A stretch of 64,000 bases of DNA, taken from positions 1,736,001 through 1,800,000 of the forward strand of contig CAVRWA010000014.1 of NCBI GenBank assembly GCA_963724805.1, in the 5' to 3' direction. The first letter of the stretch is position 1; the number at the start of each line of letters is the position of its first letter. Positions 51,631 through 61,384 of this stretch are shown here, piece by piece. The notes beneath the pieces are model-generated. The model had not been told where the DNA came from and ran no database searches. It saw only the letters and a program-made list of their open reading frames with translations. A program made the position numbers and the translations under genes. This stretch comes from CAVQZA01 sp963724805 (GTDB lineage: Bacteria; Actinomycetota; Thermoleophilia; Gaiellales; Gaiellaceae).

Positions 51631-53021
51631 TGCTCGGGTCGACGACCCGTTCCGGGCTGATGATCGGATGGCCGCGCCTCATGGCGGCACTGATCCTGAT
51701 CATTCTCTTCATCCCGATCCGTGCGTACACGCTGCCCGTCAAGCTGCCGTTCCAGCTCGAGCCGTACCGTGTCTTCGTGGCGTTGCTCGTCCTTGCCTGG
51801 GGGGCGTCACTGCTTGTCGACCCACGCACGAGGCTACGGCAGACGGGCTTCGAGGCACCGCTTGCGGTGATCGTGGGATCGGTGCTCGGCTCGGTCGTGG
51901 CAAACCCGGGGCGAGTGACCAACGTCTCATCTCAAGTCAACAAGAGCCTGATGTTCTTCCTGACCTTCGTGCTCATTCTGTATCTGACGTTGAGCGCGAT
52001 CCGCCGCTTCGACGACATCGACTACCTGACGAAGACCCTCGTTGTCGGCGGGGCCATCGTGGCCTTCTTCGCGATCGTCGAGGCACGCACGGGGTTCAAC
52101 GTGTTCAATCACCTGGCGCGCGCAATTCCGATCCTGCGTCCCGACCAGCTCGAAACCGGCCCGGACATGAAGCGCTTCGGATCAGCGCGACTTCGCGTTT
52201 TCGGGTCGTCGCAACACCCGATCGCGCTCAGCGCCATGTTCGTCATGCTCACTCCGCTTGCGGTGTACCTCTGGCGGCGGTACCGGCAGCGGCGCTGGAT
52301 ACTCTGCGGCGCCGTGCTCGCGGCGGCGTGCCTCGCCACGGTTTCGCGAACGGGAATCCTGATGCTTCTCGTCGTAACGCTTGTGTTCCTGGCGCTGCGG
52401 CCTCGGGAGACACGCCGCTTGTGGCCCGCGATCCTGCCGGCACTCGTCGTCGTCCACCTCGTTCTCCCGGGCACGCTCGGGGCGCTCAAGCAGTCGTTCC
52501 TCCCTCCGGGTGGCCTCGTCGCAGAGCAGAGCAAGCAGCCGGGCACCAGCGGAAGCGGGCGACTTGCCGACCTCGGGCCTGCACTGCGGGAATGGAAGAA
52601 GGAGCCGCTCGCCGGGCAGGGATTCGGCACCCGGGTTGTCGACCCGAGCGTCGCGAACCCGAACTCGAACATCCTGGACGATCAATGGCTGGGGACGCTC
52701 CTCGAGACGGGCGCGCTCGGGATCTTTGGGTGGCTGTGGCTCTTCGTCCGCGCAGTACGGAGGTTCGGCGCCGAGGCGAAGCGGGACGATTCCGAGCGAG
52801 GCTGGCTGCTGACGTGTATCGCGGCCGGAGTTGCCGCATACGCCGTCGGGATGATGACGTACGACGCCTTCTCCTTCATCCAGGTCACCTTCCTCCTCTT
52901 CATCTTCATCGGCCTGGGCTCTGCGCTTCTGGCCGAACGGCCGAGTCCGGTCGCGGTCCGGATCAGACCGGAACCAGGCGGATCGGCACGACTCCCCGCT
53001 CTGGACCCGACCAACAACTAG
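51630..53021 (+). CDS. O-antigen ligase / polymerase-like membrane protein
   Basis: 463 residues, ~11 hydrophobic segments, with one larger polar loop (~280-350) carrying LADLGPALREWKKEPLAGQGFGT, the place and G-x-G style of the Wzy/WaaL periplasmic loop. The sequence FGSSQHPIALSAMFVMLTPLAVYL is typical of the O-antigen ligase family. It would polymerise or transfer repeat units. Start ATG 51630 is chosen from the TGATG overlap with the small ORF. Confidence 0.85.
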   Translation: MLGSTTRSGLMIGWPRLMAALILIILFIPIRAYTLPVKLPFQLEPYRVFVALLVLAWGASLLVDPRTRLRQTGFEAPLAVIVGSVLGSVVANPGRVTNVSSQVNKSLMFFLTFVLILYLTLSAIRRFDDIDYLTKTLVVGGAIVAFFAIVEARTGFNVFNHLARAIPILRPDQLETGPDMKRFGSARLRVFGSSQHPIALSAMFVMLTPLAVYLWRRYRQRRWILCGAVLAAACLATVSRTGILMLLVVTLVFLALRPRETRRLWPAILPALVVVHLVLPGTLGALKQSFLPPGGLVAEQSKQPGTSGSGRLADLGPALREWKKEPLAGQGFGTRVVDPSVANPNSNILDDQWLGTLLETGALGIFGWLWLFVRAVRRFGAEAKRDDSERGWLLTCIAAGVAAYAVGMMTYDAFSFIQVTFLLFIFIGLGSALLAERPSPVAVRIRPEPGGSARLPALDPTNN

Positions 53022-53074
53022 GGGACGGAACTCTGTGGTCGACCGGGTAGAGGACCGAACCAGGTAGCGTTTCT

Positions 53075-53965
53075 TCAGACGACGAGACGGCGGCGGCGAC
53101 CAACAGCCTCGGCCGCGCGGCTCGGCAGCCGACGAAGGCTCTGCTGACGCCTCAGGTAGCGGCGGGCGGCAGCATCCGCGCACTGTGGCTCTCGGTTCAC
53201 TGCAGCCTGCGTATAACCCCAGATCATCGCGAGTGCTGCCGGTTCTCGTCGTGCCTGCCAGACCGCACGGAGCACGAGGTACCACGGCCGGTAGCCGAGG
53301 AAGCGCGCCGCGTGACCCTGCGCGAGCCGCGCTCGGTGTCGGGCGCCGTCCCGTTCCCCTTCGCGGCGATGGTGGTGGAAGGGCAGTTCCTTGAATGTGC
53401 GCGTCTTCCAGCCCCGCGCGTTCGCTCGGAACTCGTCGACGCCGTCCCAGCCCATGCGGTGCTCGAGCGGCATGACCTCCTCGAGACATTCGCTCCGGTA
53501 GGCCCGCGACGCCCCCCAGACGGTCGTTCCGGTCACATGGCGTTCGCGCCACTCGCCGTCCTCGAGCTCATGGCATGTGCCACTCGCGATGCCGAGTGCT
53601 GGGTCGGCTGCGAACTCGGCCAGGAGCCGCTCGAAGTAGTCCTCGTCGAACGAGGTGTCTGCATCGAGCTTCACAACGACGGTCGGGAGCTCTCCGAGGG
53701 AGTCGAGCCCGACCTCGAACGCGCGCACGATCGGACCGCCGCGAGCCTGACTGCCTGCGTCGAGCGACTCGGCACGGATCCAACGATGCTCGCTTGCGAG
53801 CTCGGACGCGATGGCGGGCGTCTCGTCGCTCGAACCGGTGTCGACGATGATCCACGCGGCCGGGAGCAGCCGCTGCCCGGCGAGAGACGTGGCCAGGCGA
53901 CGGAGGTTGTGAGCTTCGTTGCGGACCGGAGTGACGACCGCGTACGAGGACGTCTCGCGGCTCAT
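53075..53965 (-). CDS. Family-2 glycosyltransferase
   Basis: 296 residues, GT-A fold: YAVVTPVRNEAHNLRRLATSL, WIIVDTGSSDETPAIASEL, TVVVKLDADTSFDEDYFERLL (DxD), GASRAYRSECLEEV and GWDGVDEFRANARGWKTRTF. The basic C-terminal tail (~220-296) may contact the membrane. The ATG overlaps the asnB stop by 4 bp, so it is translated after asnB. Convergent with the ligase gene, with a 53-bp gap. Confidence 0.88.
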   Translation of the reverse strand: MSRETSSYAVVTPVRNEAHNLRRLATSLAGQRLLPAAWIIVDTGSSDETPAIASELASEHRWIRAESLDAGSQARGGPIVRAFEVGLDSLGELPTVVVKLDADTSFDEDYFERLLAEFAADPALGIASGTCHELEDGEWRERHVTGTTVWGASRAYRSECLEEVMPLEHRMGWDGVDEFRANARGWKTRTFKELPFHHHRREGERDGARHRARLAQGHAARFLGYRPWYLVLRAVWQARREPAALAMIWGYTQAAVNREPQCADAAARRYLRRQQSLRRLPSRAAEAVGRRRRLVV

Positions 53966-55881
53966 GCTGCGACTGGCGCTGGTCTATCGGGCCGCTCCGA
54001 GGCGACACCGAGTGCACGCGGCAGGTAGGACGAAAGCCAGACTTCGAGCATCAGGATCGAGAGCAGGGCATAGGCATTCCCGGTGTCCGTACCGTCGGCC
54101 TGGCGCTTGACGAGCTCCTCGACGCGCTTCCGATCGATCATGTCGCCATAGCAGGGATTCGGAGCCAGGAGATAATCGGCTATCGCCCCCTGGGACTGCG
54201 CACGGAACCAACCCTCGACCGCCGCATTGAAGAACCCGACCTTCGGCTTGTCGATGATTCGGTCGGGGATCAGGCCGCGTGCGACATGCTTCAGGACGTG
54301 CTTCGTCCGCGTCCGTCGGACCTTGTGCGAGCTCGGGATGGTCGCGCAGTACTCGACGACCTTGTGATCGAGGAACGGAACTCGCACCTCGAGCGAATGC
54401 GCCATCGAGGCCCGATCGAAGTAATGCAGCATGTCGTCGACAAGACCCAGTTGGCCGTCGAGGTAGAGCGTCGCGGGCAGAGGGTCGTCGGCGACGTCGC
54501 CCAGTCGCTCGGTAAGCGTTCGGAACGCCGCTGAGCCGTTGAGTTCCGCTAGAGGGCCGCGGACGAGCTGCTGGCGCAGGTCGGGGCCGATGTTCCTGCT
54601 CATCGCGAGCAGGCGCTCCGCCGCGCCCTCGGCTCGCAGCGTCTCCGATGCCCGAGCGAGCCTGGACTGGCGGGAGAGCAGAGCGGTTCCCGCTCCGCGG
54701 AGGGGTGATGGAACGCTGCGCCACATGCCGGCGATCGCAGCGGCGCGGTGCTTTCGGTAGCCGCCGAGCAGCTCGTCGGCCCCTTGGCCGGAGAGCGCAA
54801 CCTTCACCTCCGTTGCAGCCAGCTCCGAGAGCGCGAGGAATCCGAGGGACGAAAGATCGGCGAGCGGCTCGTCCATGAACCAGACGAGCTCCGCGAGGTC
54901 GACGGTCTGCTCGGCGAACGAAAGCTCGAGCTCGTGGTGGTCAGTACCGAAGTACTCGGCGACAAGACGCGCGTCGGCGAGCTCGTTGCCCTCACCCGCC
55001 TCGGCGAAGCCGATCGAGAACGTCTTCACGGGCTCGCTCATCTGGCGCGCCATGAGCGCCACGATCACGCTCGAGTCGATCCCGCCGCTCAGCATGGCAC
55101 CGAGGGGCACGTCGCTCATGAGCCGCATCTGGACGGACTCCTCGAGCCCCGACAGCAGCTGCTCGGCGCTCTCGTCGAGGCTGGCGGTAGTCGGGGCAGG
55201 CTTCGGATACTCCCAATAGCGCTGCACGCGGACGACGGATGGATCGACGATCAGGCGATGCCCCGGCATCAGCTTCTTCACGCCTGCCAGCGGCGTCATC
55301 GGTCCGGGCACGAAGCCAAGAGAAAGGAAGGCGTCGATGGCGTCATAGTCGAGCTCTGCGTGCACCAGTCCGCTTGCGAGCAGGCTCTTCAACTCGGAGG
55401 CGAACACGAGCAGATCGCCGACCTCCGCGTAATAGAGCGGCTTGATTCCGAGGCGGTCGCGCACGAGAATCGCGCGCCGCCGCTCTTCGTCCCACAACGC
55501 GATCCCGAACATTCCTCGCAGGTGCTCGGGGAATGCTGGACCTGCGTCTTCGTAAAGATGCGGAAGGATCTCGGTGTCACAGCGAGTCTGGAACCGGTGC
55601 CCTGACCCCGAGAGCCGAGAGCGGATTTCGGCGTGGTTGTACAGCTCTCCGTTCTGGACCGCCCAGATCCGCCCGGACTCGTTCGAGAACGGCTGGTGGC
55701 CTCCCTCGACGTCGACGATGCTCAGCCGACGGACTCCGAACGCGACCCCCGGGCTCATGTACGTCCCGCGGTCGTCGGGCCCGCGATGGGTCATCGAGTC
55801 GGTCATCCGGTCGAGAACCTCCGGCGCGACGACCCGACGGGGCTCGCCCCTGACCTGCACGATCCCGCAGATTCCGCACAT
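53962..55881 (-). CDS. asnB: Asparagine-synthase-type glutamine amidotransferase
   Basis: 639 residues. Cys2 (MCGICGIV) is the N-terminal nucleophile of the class-II glutaminase; NGELYNHAEIRSRL and the PP-loop LSGGIDSSVIVALM mark the two domains; LDHKVVEYCATIPSSHKVR lies near the C-terminus. In polysaccharide loci this family (WbpS/AsnB-like) often amidates sugar uronic acids, and does not make asparagine; which applies here is not decidable. The ATG at 55881 is 7 nt after TAGCGT, with no leader; it is followed by an overlapping glycosyltransferase gene. Confidence 0.92.
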   Translation of the reverse strand: MCGICGIVQVRGEPRRVVAPEVLDRMTDSMTHRGPDDRGTYMSPGVAFGVRRLSIVDVEGGHQPFSNESGRIWAVQNGELYNHAEIRSRLSGSGHRFQTRCDTEILPHLYEDAGPAFPEHLRGMFGIALWDEERRRAILVRDRLGIKPLYYAEVGDLLVFASELKSLLASGLVHAELDYDAIDAFLSLGFVPGPMTPLAGVKKLMPGHRLIVDPSVVRVQRYWEYPKPAPTTASLDESAEQLLSGLEESVQMRLMSDVPLGAMLSGGIDSSVIVALMARQMSEPVKTFSIGFAEAGEGNELADARLVAEYFGTDHHELELSFAEQTVDLAELVWFMDEPLADLSSLGFLALSELAATEVKVALSGQGADELLGGYRKHRAAAIAGMWRSVPSPLRGAGTALLSRQSRLARASETLRAEGAAERLLAMSRNIGPDLRQQLVRGPLAELNGSAAFRTLTERLGDVADDPLPATLYLDGQLGLVDDMLHYFDRASMAHSLEVRVPFLDHKVVEYCATIPSSHKVRRTRTKHVLKHVARGLIPDRIIDKPKVGFFNAAVEGWFRAQSQGAIADYLLAPNPCYGDMIDRKRVEELVKRQADGTDTGNAYALLSILMLEVWLSSYLPRALGVASERPDRPAPVAA

Positions 55882-55888
55882 GCCTTCA

Positions 55889-55894
55889 ACGCTA
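55889..55894 (-). promoter_or_regulatory. TAGCGT -10 box of asnB (leaderless)
   Basis: TAGCGT, 7 nt, ATG (55881). The palindrome at 55950 is 55 bp upstream. Confidence 0.5.
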
Positions 55895-55949
55895 GTTGCA
55901 GCGGGCCTGCGCCACGATGCCCTTTCGGCCAGAGCGCGGCACGGGGCGC

Positions 55950-55965
55950 CTAGCCGAACGGTTAG
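55950..55965. promoter_or_regulatory. Locus palindrome, copy 5
   Basis: CTAGCCGAACGGTTAG. It is just upstream of asnB and overlaps the last codon of the preceding glycosyltransferase gene. Confidence 0.65.
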
Positions 55966-56846
55966 CTCTCGGTGCCCGAGCTCGAGATCGCAAGCCAAAG
56001 CGCCCGGGCGTGGCCCGCGCGGGTCGCTCGACCTCCGCGTGAGACGATCAGGTGTGTCAACGCGCCGAGCGCGATCCCCAGCCGCTCCACCAGAGCGGAG
56101 GTGCTGCTCCTGTGCTTGGCGGCGTAGCGAAGGCGGCTGGCCGCGAGGACGGGCAAGAGGGCCGCACGCGGAGCAGAGGCGCCGCCCTCGTGCACGACTC
56201 TGGCGGTCGGCTCGAAGATCAGGTCGTAGCCGGCATCCCGCAGCCTGCGACAAAGGTCGATGTCCTCGCAGTACATGAAGAAACCTTCGTCGAGCCCATT
56301 GAGCTCTTCGAGTACCGATCGGCGTACGAGGACGCATGCTCCGGAGACCCAATCGGGAGAGCCTCGGAGCGCGTACGCGTCCGCGTCACGAATCAGCTCG
56401 TCCACCCAGGGAGCCTGCGGAAAGAGCCTGTGCAAGAAGAGCGCCTGGGCGTAGGTCGAACGGAGACGGGGGAAGCGACGCTGCGAGTAGTCGAGTGCGC
56501 CGCCCACGTGTGTGATGCACGGCGCCGCAGCGCCGGCCGCGGGTGTCTGCTCTAGCACAGAAGCAAGTGATCCGAGAGATGCCGGATCGATCTGCGCGTC
56601 CGGGTTGAGGAAGAGGACGTAAGGCGCGCTTCCCGCGCGCCACCCGACGTTGCAGCCGTGGGCGAAGCCGCCGTTGCTGCCGAGGGCGATCGTCTCGACC
56701 CGAAGGCTTGCGACCTCCTCGAGGCTTCCATCGCTGGACGCGTTGTCGACAACGATGACGTGCGCCTCGTCCAGTGACGCGAGAGGCTCGACGCACGCAC
56801 GCAACTGCTCGCGGCTGTTGTACGCCACGACGACGACATCGATCAC
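55962..56846 (-). CDS. Family-2 glycosyltransferase (rhamnosyltransferase-like)
   Basis: 294 residues. IDVVVVAYNSREQLRACVEPL, VIVVDNASSDGSLEEV, SNGGFAHGCNVGWRAG, YVLFLNPDAQIDPASL, and GACVLVRRSVLEELNGLDEGFFMYCEDIDLCRRLRDAGYDL are the full set for the WbbL/rhamnosyltransferase group. It transfers a sugar to a growing chain in the cytoplasm. GTG start at 56846, 7 nt after TAGCCT. The gene ends within the palindrome, 80 bp upstream of asnB. Confidence 0.93.
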   Translation of the reverse strand: MIDVVVVAYNSREQLRACVEPLASLDEAHVIVVDNASSDGSLEEVASLRVETIALGSNGGFAHGCNVGWRAGSAPYVLFLNPDAQIDPASLGSLASVLEQTPAAGAAAPCITHVGGALDYSQRRFPRLRSTYAQALFLHRLFPQAPWVDELIRDADAYALRGSPDWVSGACVLVRRSVLEELNGLDEGFFMYCEDIDLCRRLRDAGYDLIFEPTARVVHEGGASAPRAALLPVLAASRLRYAAKHRSSTSALVERLGIALGALTHLIVSRGGRATRAGHARALWLAISSSGTES

Positions 56847-56853
56847 GGGCGTG

Positions 56854-56859
56854 AGGCTA
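56854..56859 (-). promoter_or_regulatory. TAGCCT -10 box of the rhamnosyltransferase-like gene
   Basis: TAGCCT, 7 nt, GTG (56846). No operator copy is seen upstream; a different inverted repeat, GGCTCC/GGAGCC, is at 56919-56936. Confidence 0.45.
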
Positions 56860-56995
56860 CCAACGGCGACAGGCGCCCGCCTTTCGCGGCGATCTCTTGG
56901 AATCGGCCCACGTTCTACGGCTCCTCCCGTGGAGCCACCACTAACTCGAACCAGGGATCGAGGGTGAGTTCACCGCCACCGATGACGGGTCCCGT

Positions 56996-59900
56996 ATGAG
57001 AGAGGCCGCCGCCACCTCTCGGCTTGATCGCCGCGCCTTGCCCGCACTCGTAGCGCTGGTCAGCCTGGGCGCGGTCCTCGTGTCGTCGGGTGCTCTCGGG
57101 GCGAACCCGGCACCTCGAGCTCAGGTGTCCTCGGTGCGAAGCACCAAGACGAGCATCACCGTCGCCTGGCGCAAGCTTTCCGGCGCGGACGGGTACGCCG
57201 TCTATCTCACCTCGAAGATCGTGCTCCGGACGCCGCACAGCCAGGTCACGCTCACCAATCTCCAGTGCGGGCGGACGTATACGGTCGGAGTCAGGCCGTT
57301 CGACAGGGCGGGCCGTGTGCAGTTCGCGCTGGCGAGCCGTCAGGTCGGGACGAAGTCCTGTAAGGACACCGTGGCGCCGACGAAGCCCGCGAGGCTGCGG
57401 GTTTCCCATCGGACAGCCACCAGCCTGACCCTGGTCTGGCGGCCGTCCAAGGACAACGTCCATGTCTCTGCGTATCGCATCAGCGTTGCCAACGGGCGCA
57501 AGCCTGCCGTAGTTGACGGCCCGCTCGCGCACATCGTCCGCACCTCTCGGAAGACGACGTACGTGATCGGCGACCTCGGCTGCGCGACCAGCTACACGGT
57601 GAGCGTTCAGAGTCTGGACACGGCCGGAAATCACTCCGGCGCAGCGAAGCTCACCGCCAAGACGAATGCCTGCCATACAGCTACGCCCGGGAAAGACCCG
57701 GCCGGCAACGACCCGACTGCGCCTGCCACTCCTGCGACGCCCACGACGCCGACTGATCCCGGTACGGGAGGCGGGGGAGGCGGCGGTACGACCGCCCCGG
57801 CTCCTCCTCCTGACACGAGCGCACCATCGATCCCGACCGGTTTACACTCGACCGCGATCGCCGCTACGAGCATCACGCTCGCCTGGACGGCGTCTACCGA
57901 CAACGTCGCGGTTGCGGGCTATACCGTCTATTCGACAGGAGCGAGCCTCGGAACGAGTGCGACGGCGAGCTATACGGTCAGCGGGCTCACCTGTGGCACG
58001 AGCCGTTCCTTCACCGTTGACGCCTACGACGCGGCAGGCAACCGCTCGGTCGCCTCGACCGTGTTCAGCGTCTCCACCGCGCCGTGCACCGCAGGTGCCG
58101 ACACGACGGCTCCTTCGGCCCCGGCGGGGCTGCACACGACCTCGGTGACCGGATCGACCGTCGCGCTTGCCTGGAACATCTCTACGGACGGCGTGGGTGT
58201 CACCGGCTACACGACATACGCGAACGGCGGCAACGCCGGTGCGGGCGCCGGGACGAGCCGCACTGTCAGCGGCCTCAGCTGCGGCACGAGCTACGCGTTC
58301 ACCGTCGATGCCTACGACGCTGCGGGAAATCATTCCATCCCCTCGGCGGTGGTCAATGCCACCACCACCGCATGCCCGGACACGGCGGCGCCGTCCATCC
58401 CGACCGGGCTGCACACAACTGCGACGACCACGACGAGCGTCTCGCTTGCCTGGAGCGCCTCGACCGACAACGTCGGCGTGACCGGCTATACGACCTACCG
58501 GAACGGCACCGGCGTCGTCACGGGTGCGGCGACGTCCTCCATCGTCAGCGGCCTGGCCTGCGGGACCACGTACGCGTTCAAGGTCGATGCCGTCGACGCC
58601 GCCGGAAACCGCTCGGCGGCCTCCGGGGTGATCAATGCCTCGACCGGGGCCTGCGCCGATGCGACGGCTCCATCGGTTCCGGCCGGATTGCACACGACCG
58701 CTCTGACGACGACGAGTGTGACAGTTGCCTGGAGCGCCTCGACCGACAACGTCGGCGTCACCGGCTACACCACCTACTCCAACGGCGCCAGCGCCGGCAC
58801 CGGCGCGCCGACGACGTCCACGGTTTCAGGGTTGACCTGTGGAACGAGTTACGTGTTTTCGGTTGATGCATTTGACGCGGCGGGGAATCATTCGGCGCGG
58901 TCGGCGACGTTGAGCGCGTCGACGAGTGCCTGTCCGCCTCCGCCTCCGCCGCCTGCATCGGGCCCCGCGGCGAATCTGTGGGTGGACGCGAACGGCGGCT
59001 CGTGTGTGCGCCAGGGCACGCCGGCGGGATATGTGGATGCGCAGGCTTGCTCTTGGAACGGGGCGTATCAGGCCTCACAGTCTGGCGATCTGGTCCTGGT
59101 CAAGGGCGGTAGTTACGGGAACGTGACGATCGGGCCGAACAGGTCGGGTTCGCCTGCGGTGACCTTCCGCAGCTGCGGCCGGTGAGAGTGTGGTGGTCGG
59201 TGATTTCGAGAACGGGAACATCAGCGGCAACACCGGTGGCAGCAACCTCAGCTTTGAGGGGCCGGTGAGTGCGCGTTCGTTCCGCTCCGACAAGGCGAGC
59301 AACATCGTGGTCGACTCCTGGCGGGTCGATTGTGGTGGCTGTGACGGGGTGCAGATCTTCCATATCGAGCAGGCCAGCAACGTGACGGTGAAGAACTCGG
59401 ACATCAGCGACAACAAGAACAACAGCCTGATCTTCCTCGACGGTTCGAACCTGACGTTCGAGAACAACCAGATCCATGATGCGGGGCTGCCGAGTGGGTC
59501 GGGCGCGCATACGGAGTGCATGTATGCAAACAGCGTGACGGGCCTGACCTTGAAGCGGAACCACTTCTACCACTGCTCGGTGATGGATGTGTTCATCACC
59601 GGAGGCGGGAGCCCTGATGGTGGTTACATCGAGAACAACGTGTTCGAGAAGCCGTGGGAGAACACGGGAGTGATCTCGAACTCGGCGTTGGCGTTCCAGT
59701 TCCGCACCGGCGGTTCGCCTTCGCCGGATCCCAACAACTGGGACTTCCGTTACAACACCTTCGTCGGCCCGCTGAACATCTCTCCGTCCGAGAACCCGGT
59801 GGGGCCGGGTGGGATGCGGGTGATCGGCAACGTGTTCCTGTCAGACGATCCGTGCGGACAGTCGAACACGACCTATGACTACAACGCGTTCGTGACCGGA

Positions 59901-60107
59901 TTCGGCTGCGGCACGCACAGCATCACCAACAGCCTTGCGACGTACCTCGGAGGCTTCGCCGGCACGGGCAGCCCGGGGGATTACAGCCTCCTGGCGGGCA
60001 GCGTGCTGCGTGACAAGGGCAACCCGTCCAGCTATCCGAGCCAGGACATCGCCGGTCACGGCCGATACAGCGGGAGCGCCCCCGACATCGGCGCCTACGA
60101 AGGCTGA
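56996..60107 (+). CDS. Secreted FN3-repeat protein with right-handed beta-helix C-terminus (one frameshift)
   Basis: About 1,036 residues after removing one extra base near 59178 (tgcggcCggtgag). Signal peptide ~14-36 (ALPALVALVSLGAVLVSSGALG). Two divergent FN3 domains (~37-225), a Thr/Pro/Gly-rich linker (~228-270), then five more FN3 units of ~95 residues that each end with a Cys (e.g. LTCGTSRSFTVDAYDAAGN). The last ~385 residues from NLWVDANGGSC form a parallel beta-helix (NVTVKNSDISDN, LTFENNQIHD), a fold of pectate-lyase-like and carbohydrate-binding proteins, ending DIGAYEG. Likely extracellular, acting on or binding glycan. Confidence 0.85.
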
Positions 60108-60149
60108 GCGGATCCGGGCGCTGCCGGGCTCACCCGGCGATGCTCCGCG

Positions 60150-61100
60150 TTAGCCGCCGGTCAGAACGAACGTCGACTCGACGATGGGCGGGCCGTAGCG
60201 CAGATTCGGCGCCGACTCGAGAATCGGCAGGACCTCCCAGCGATAACTTCCCGGCAGGAATCGGAAGCTCTTTGGAAGGGTGAGACGTGGTTTCGTCGAA
60301 CGAGTCTCGTACACTTTGGCGCCGTCCCTGAAGAAGCGGACGAGGTAGCCGCTCGCCTCGGCGTCGGCCGGCCACGCGAACACGCGGGAGGGGACAAAGG
60401 TCGGCGCCGCTTGGGATTGTGGCTGCGTCGGGGTGGTTCGAGGCGGCGTGTGTCCGTTACCCTCGACCGTAGGCGCAGGGGTTGCTGCCTTCGTGGTCGT
60501 CGTCGCCGAAGGCGCCTTCCCGGGAGCGGCTCCGCGCGTGACCGGGGCTCCGTTCGGCCGGGCCGGCTTCGCGTGCACCGGACCCGGGGAACCGTGGCTG
60601 GGCGGCGACTTTGTCTTCGTGATCGTGGGCAATGTTTTCTTCGCCGACTGCACGGGAACCTCAGGGGCGTGGTCCCCGCGACGCTCGCTGATCACCACCC
60701 CGGCCGCGCAGCCCGCAAGTACGAGAGCTGCCCCTGCGATCCACCAGCGCGCCCCTCTGCGTCGGGTTCTCCCGGGCAGGGAAGCTGGAGCAGCCGCTTG
60801 GATTCGAGCTCCCGGCGGCGGCTGCGAGGCCAGGTCGCTCGCATCGTCGTAAGCGGGGCGATGTGACGGGAACAACGGCAACTGCTCACGGGCCCTGCGC
60901 GCGACCTCGGGCGGGGATACGAGGACCAGCTCGGGGCTGATCGGCTCTGGTTTCGATTCGTCCTCGGCTTGACCGTCGTCGCCCCCGACTTGCACGAGAG
61001 GAGGCCGGAGTGCTGCGCCGAACTCCTCCTGGCGTGCTAGAGCGACGTCAGCGAGCAGCGCGGCAGCTTGATTCTCCTTCGATCCTCGACGCATCTGCAT
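60150..61100 (-). CDS. Membrane-anchored protein with Pro/Thr-rich outer stalk
   Basis: 316 residues starting MQMRRGSKENQAAALLADVALARQ: ~130-residue cytoplasmic part with acidic and basic patches, one membrane segment WWIAGAALVLAGCAAGVVI (~141-160), a ~90-residue Pro/Thr/Lys/Ala-rich stalk, and an outer ~80-residue domain (FVPSRVFAWPADAEASGYLVRFFRDGAKVYETR...LPGSYRWEVLPIL) that reads as an FN3/Ig-like beta-domain. It resembles an anti-sigma-factor or cell-surface anchor layout, but has no zinc motif. Leaderless: TACACT, 6 nt, ATG. Convergent with the FN3/beta-helix gene. Confidence 0.7.
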   Translation of the reverse strand: MQMRRGSKENQAAALLADVALARQEEFGAALRPPLVQVGGDDGQAEDESKPEPISPELVLVSPPEVARRAREQLPLFPSHRPAYDDASDLASQPPPGARIQAAAPASLPGRTRRRGARWWIAGAALVLAGCAAGVVISERRGDHAPEVPVQSAKKTLPTITKTKSPPSHGSPGPVHAKPARPNGAPVTRGAAPGKAPSATTTTKAATPAPTVEGNGHTPPRTTPTQPQSQAAPTFVPSRVFAWPADAEASGYLVRFFRDGAKVYETRSTKPRLTLPKSFRFLPGSYRWEVLPILESAPNLRYGPPIVESTFVLTGG

Positions 61101-61384
61101 CACGGAAGTGTAGGGGGCCGGCAAGCTGCCATCACACTCCGGCGGGACCAGAGCCGGGTGCGGACGGTTCCCGTTGGACTCCGTCTGACCCTTCGTGTAG
61201 GGTGCCCCCCGTCGCAAAAGAAACGGGTGTTGCGCCAACCAGACGCCACACACGAACGAGCTGTTTCCGCTCCCTTCGAATTTCGAGACAGTTTCGGATT
61301 CCCCCCAAAAGGGTGAGTGGAGAGGCTTTAAAAGACCCGATCTGTACCTGCGTCAAGAGCAGGTCTCGAGGGAGAGAGGGATTA
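61101..61384. other. Divergent gap (284 bp)
   Basis: Contains TTTAAA (~61328-61333), a stem ACCTGC/GCAGGT (61346-61364) and an SD-like GAGGGAGAGAGGG right before GTG 61385. No ORF of interest. I see no known riboswitch; I could not test for one. Confidence 0.35.
61107..61112 (-). promoter_or_regulatory. TACACT -10 box of the anchored-stalk gene
   Basis: TACACT, 6 nt, ATG (61100). Confidence 0.5.

Noticed and set aside
55596..55614. Possible fifth copy of the R-repeat (GGTGCCCTGACCCCGAG)
   Set aside because: Matches only the left half and lies within the conserved asnB coding sequence.
61101..61384. A riboswitch in the divergent gap
   Set aside because: Some short stems exist, but I could not fit the conserved core of any riboswitch class I know.
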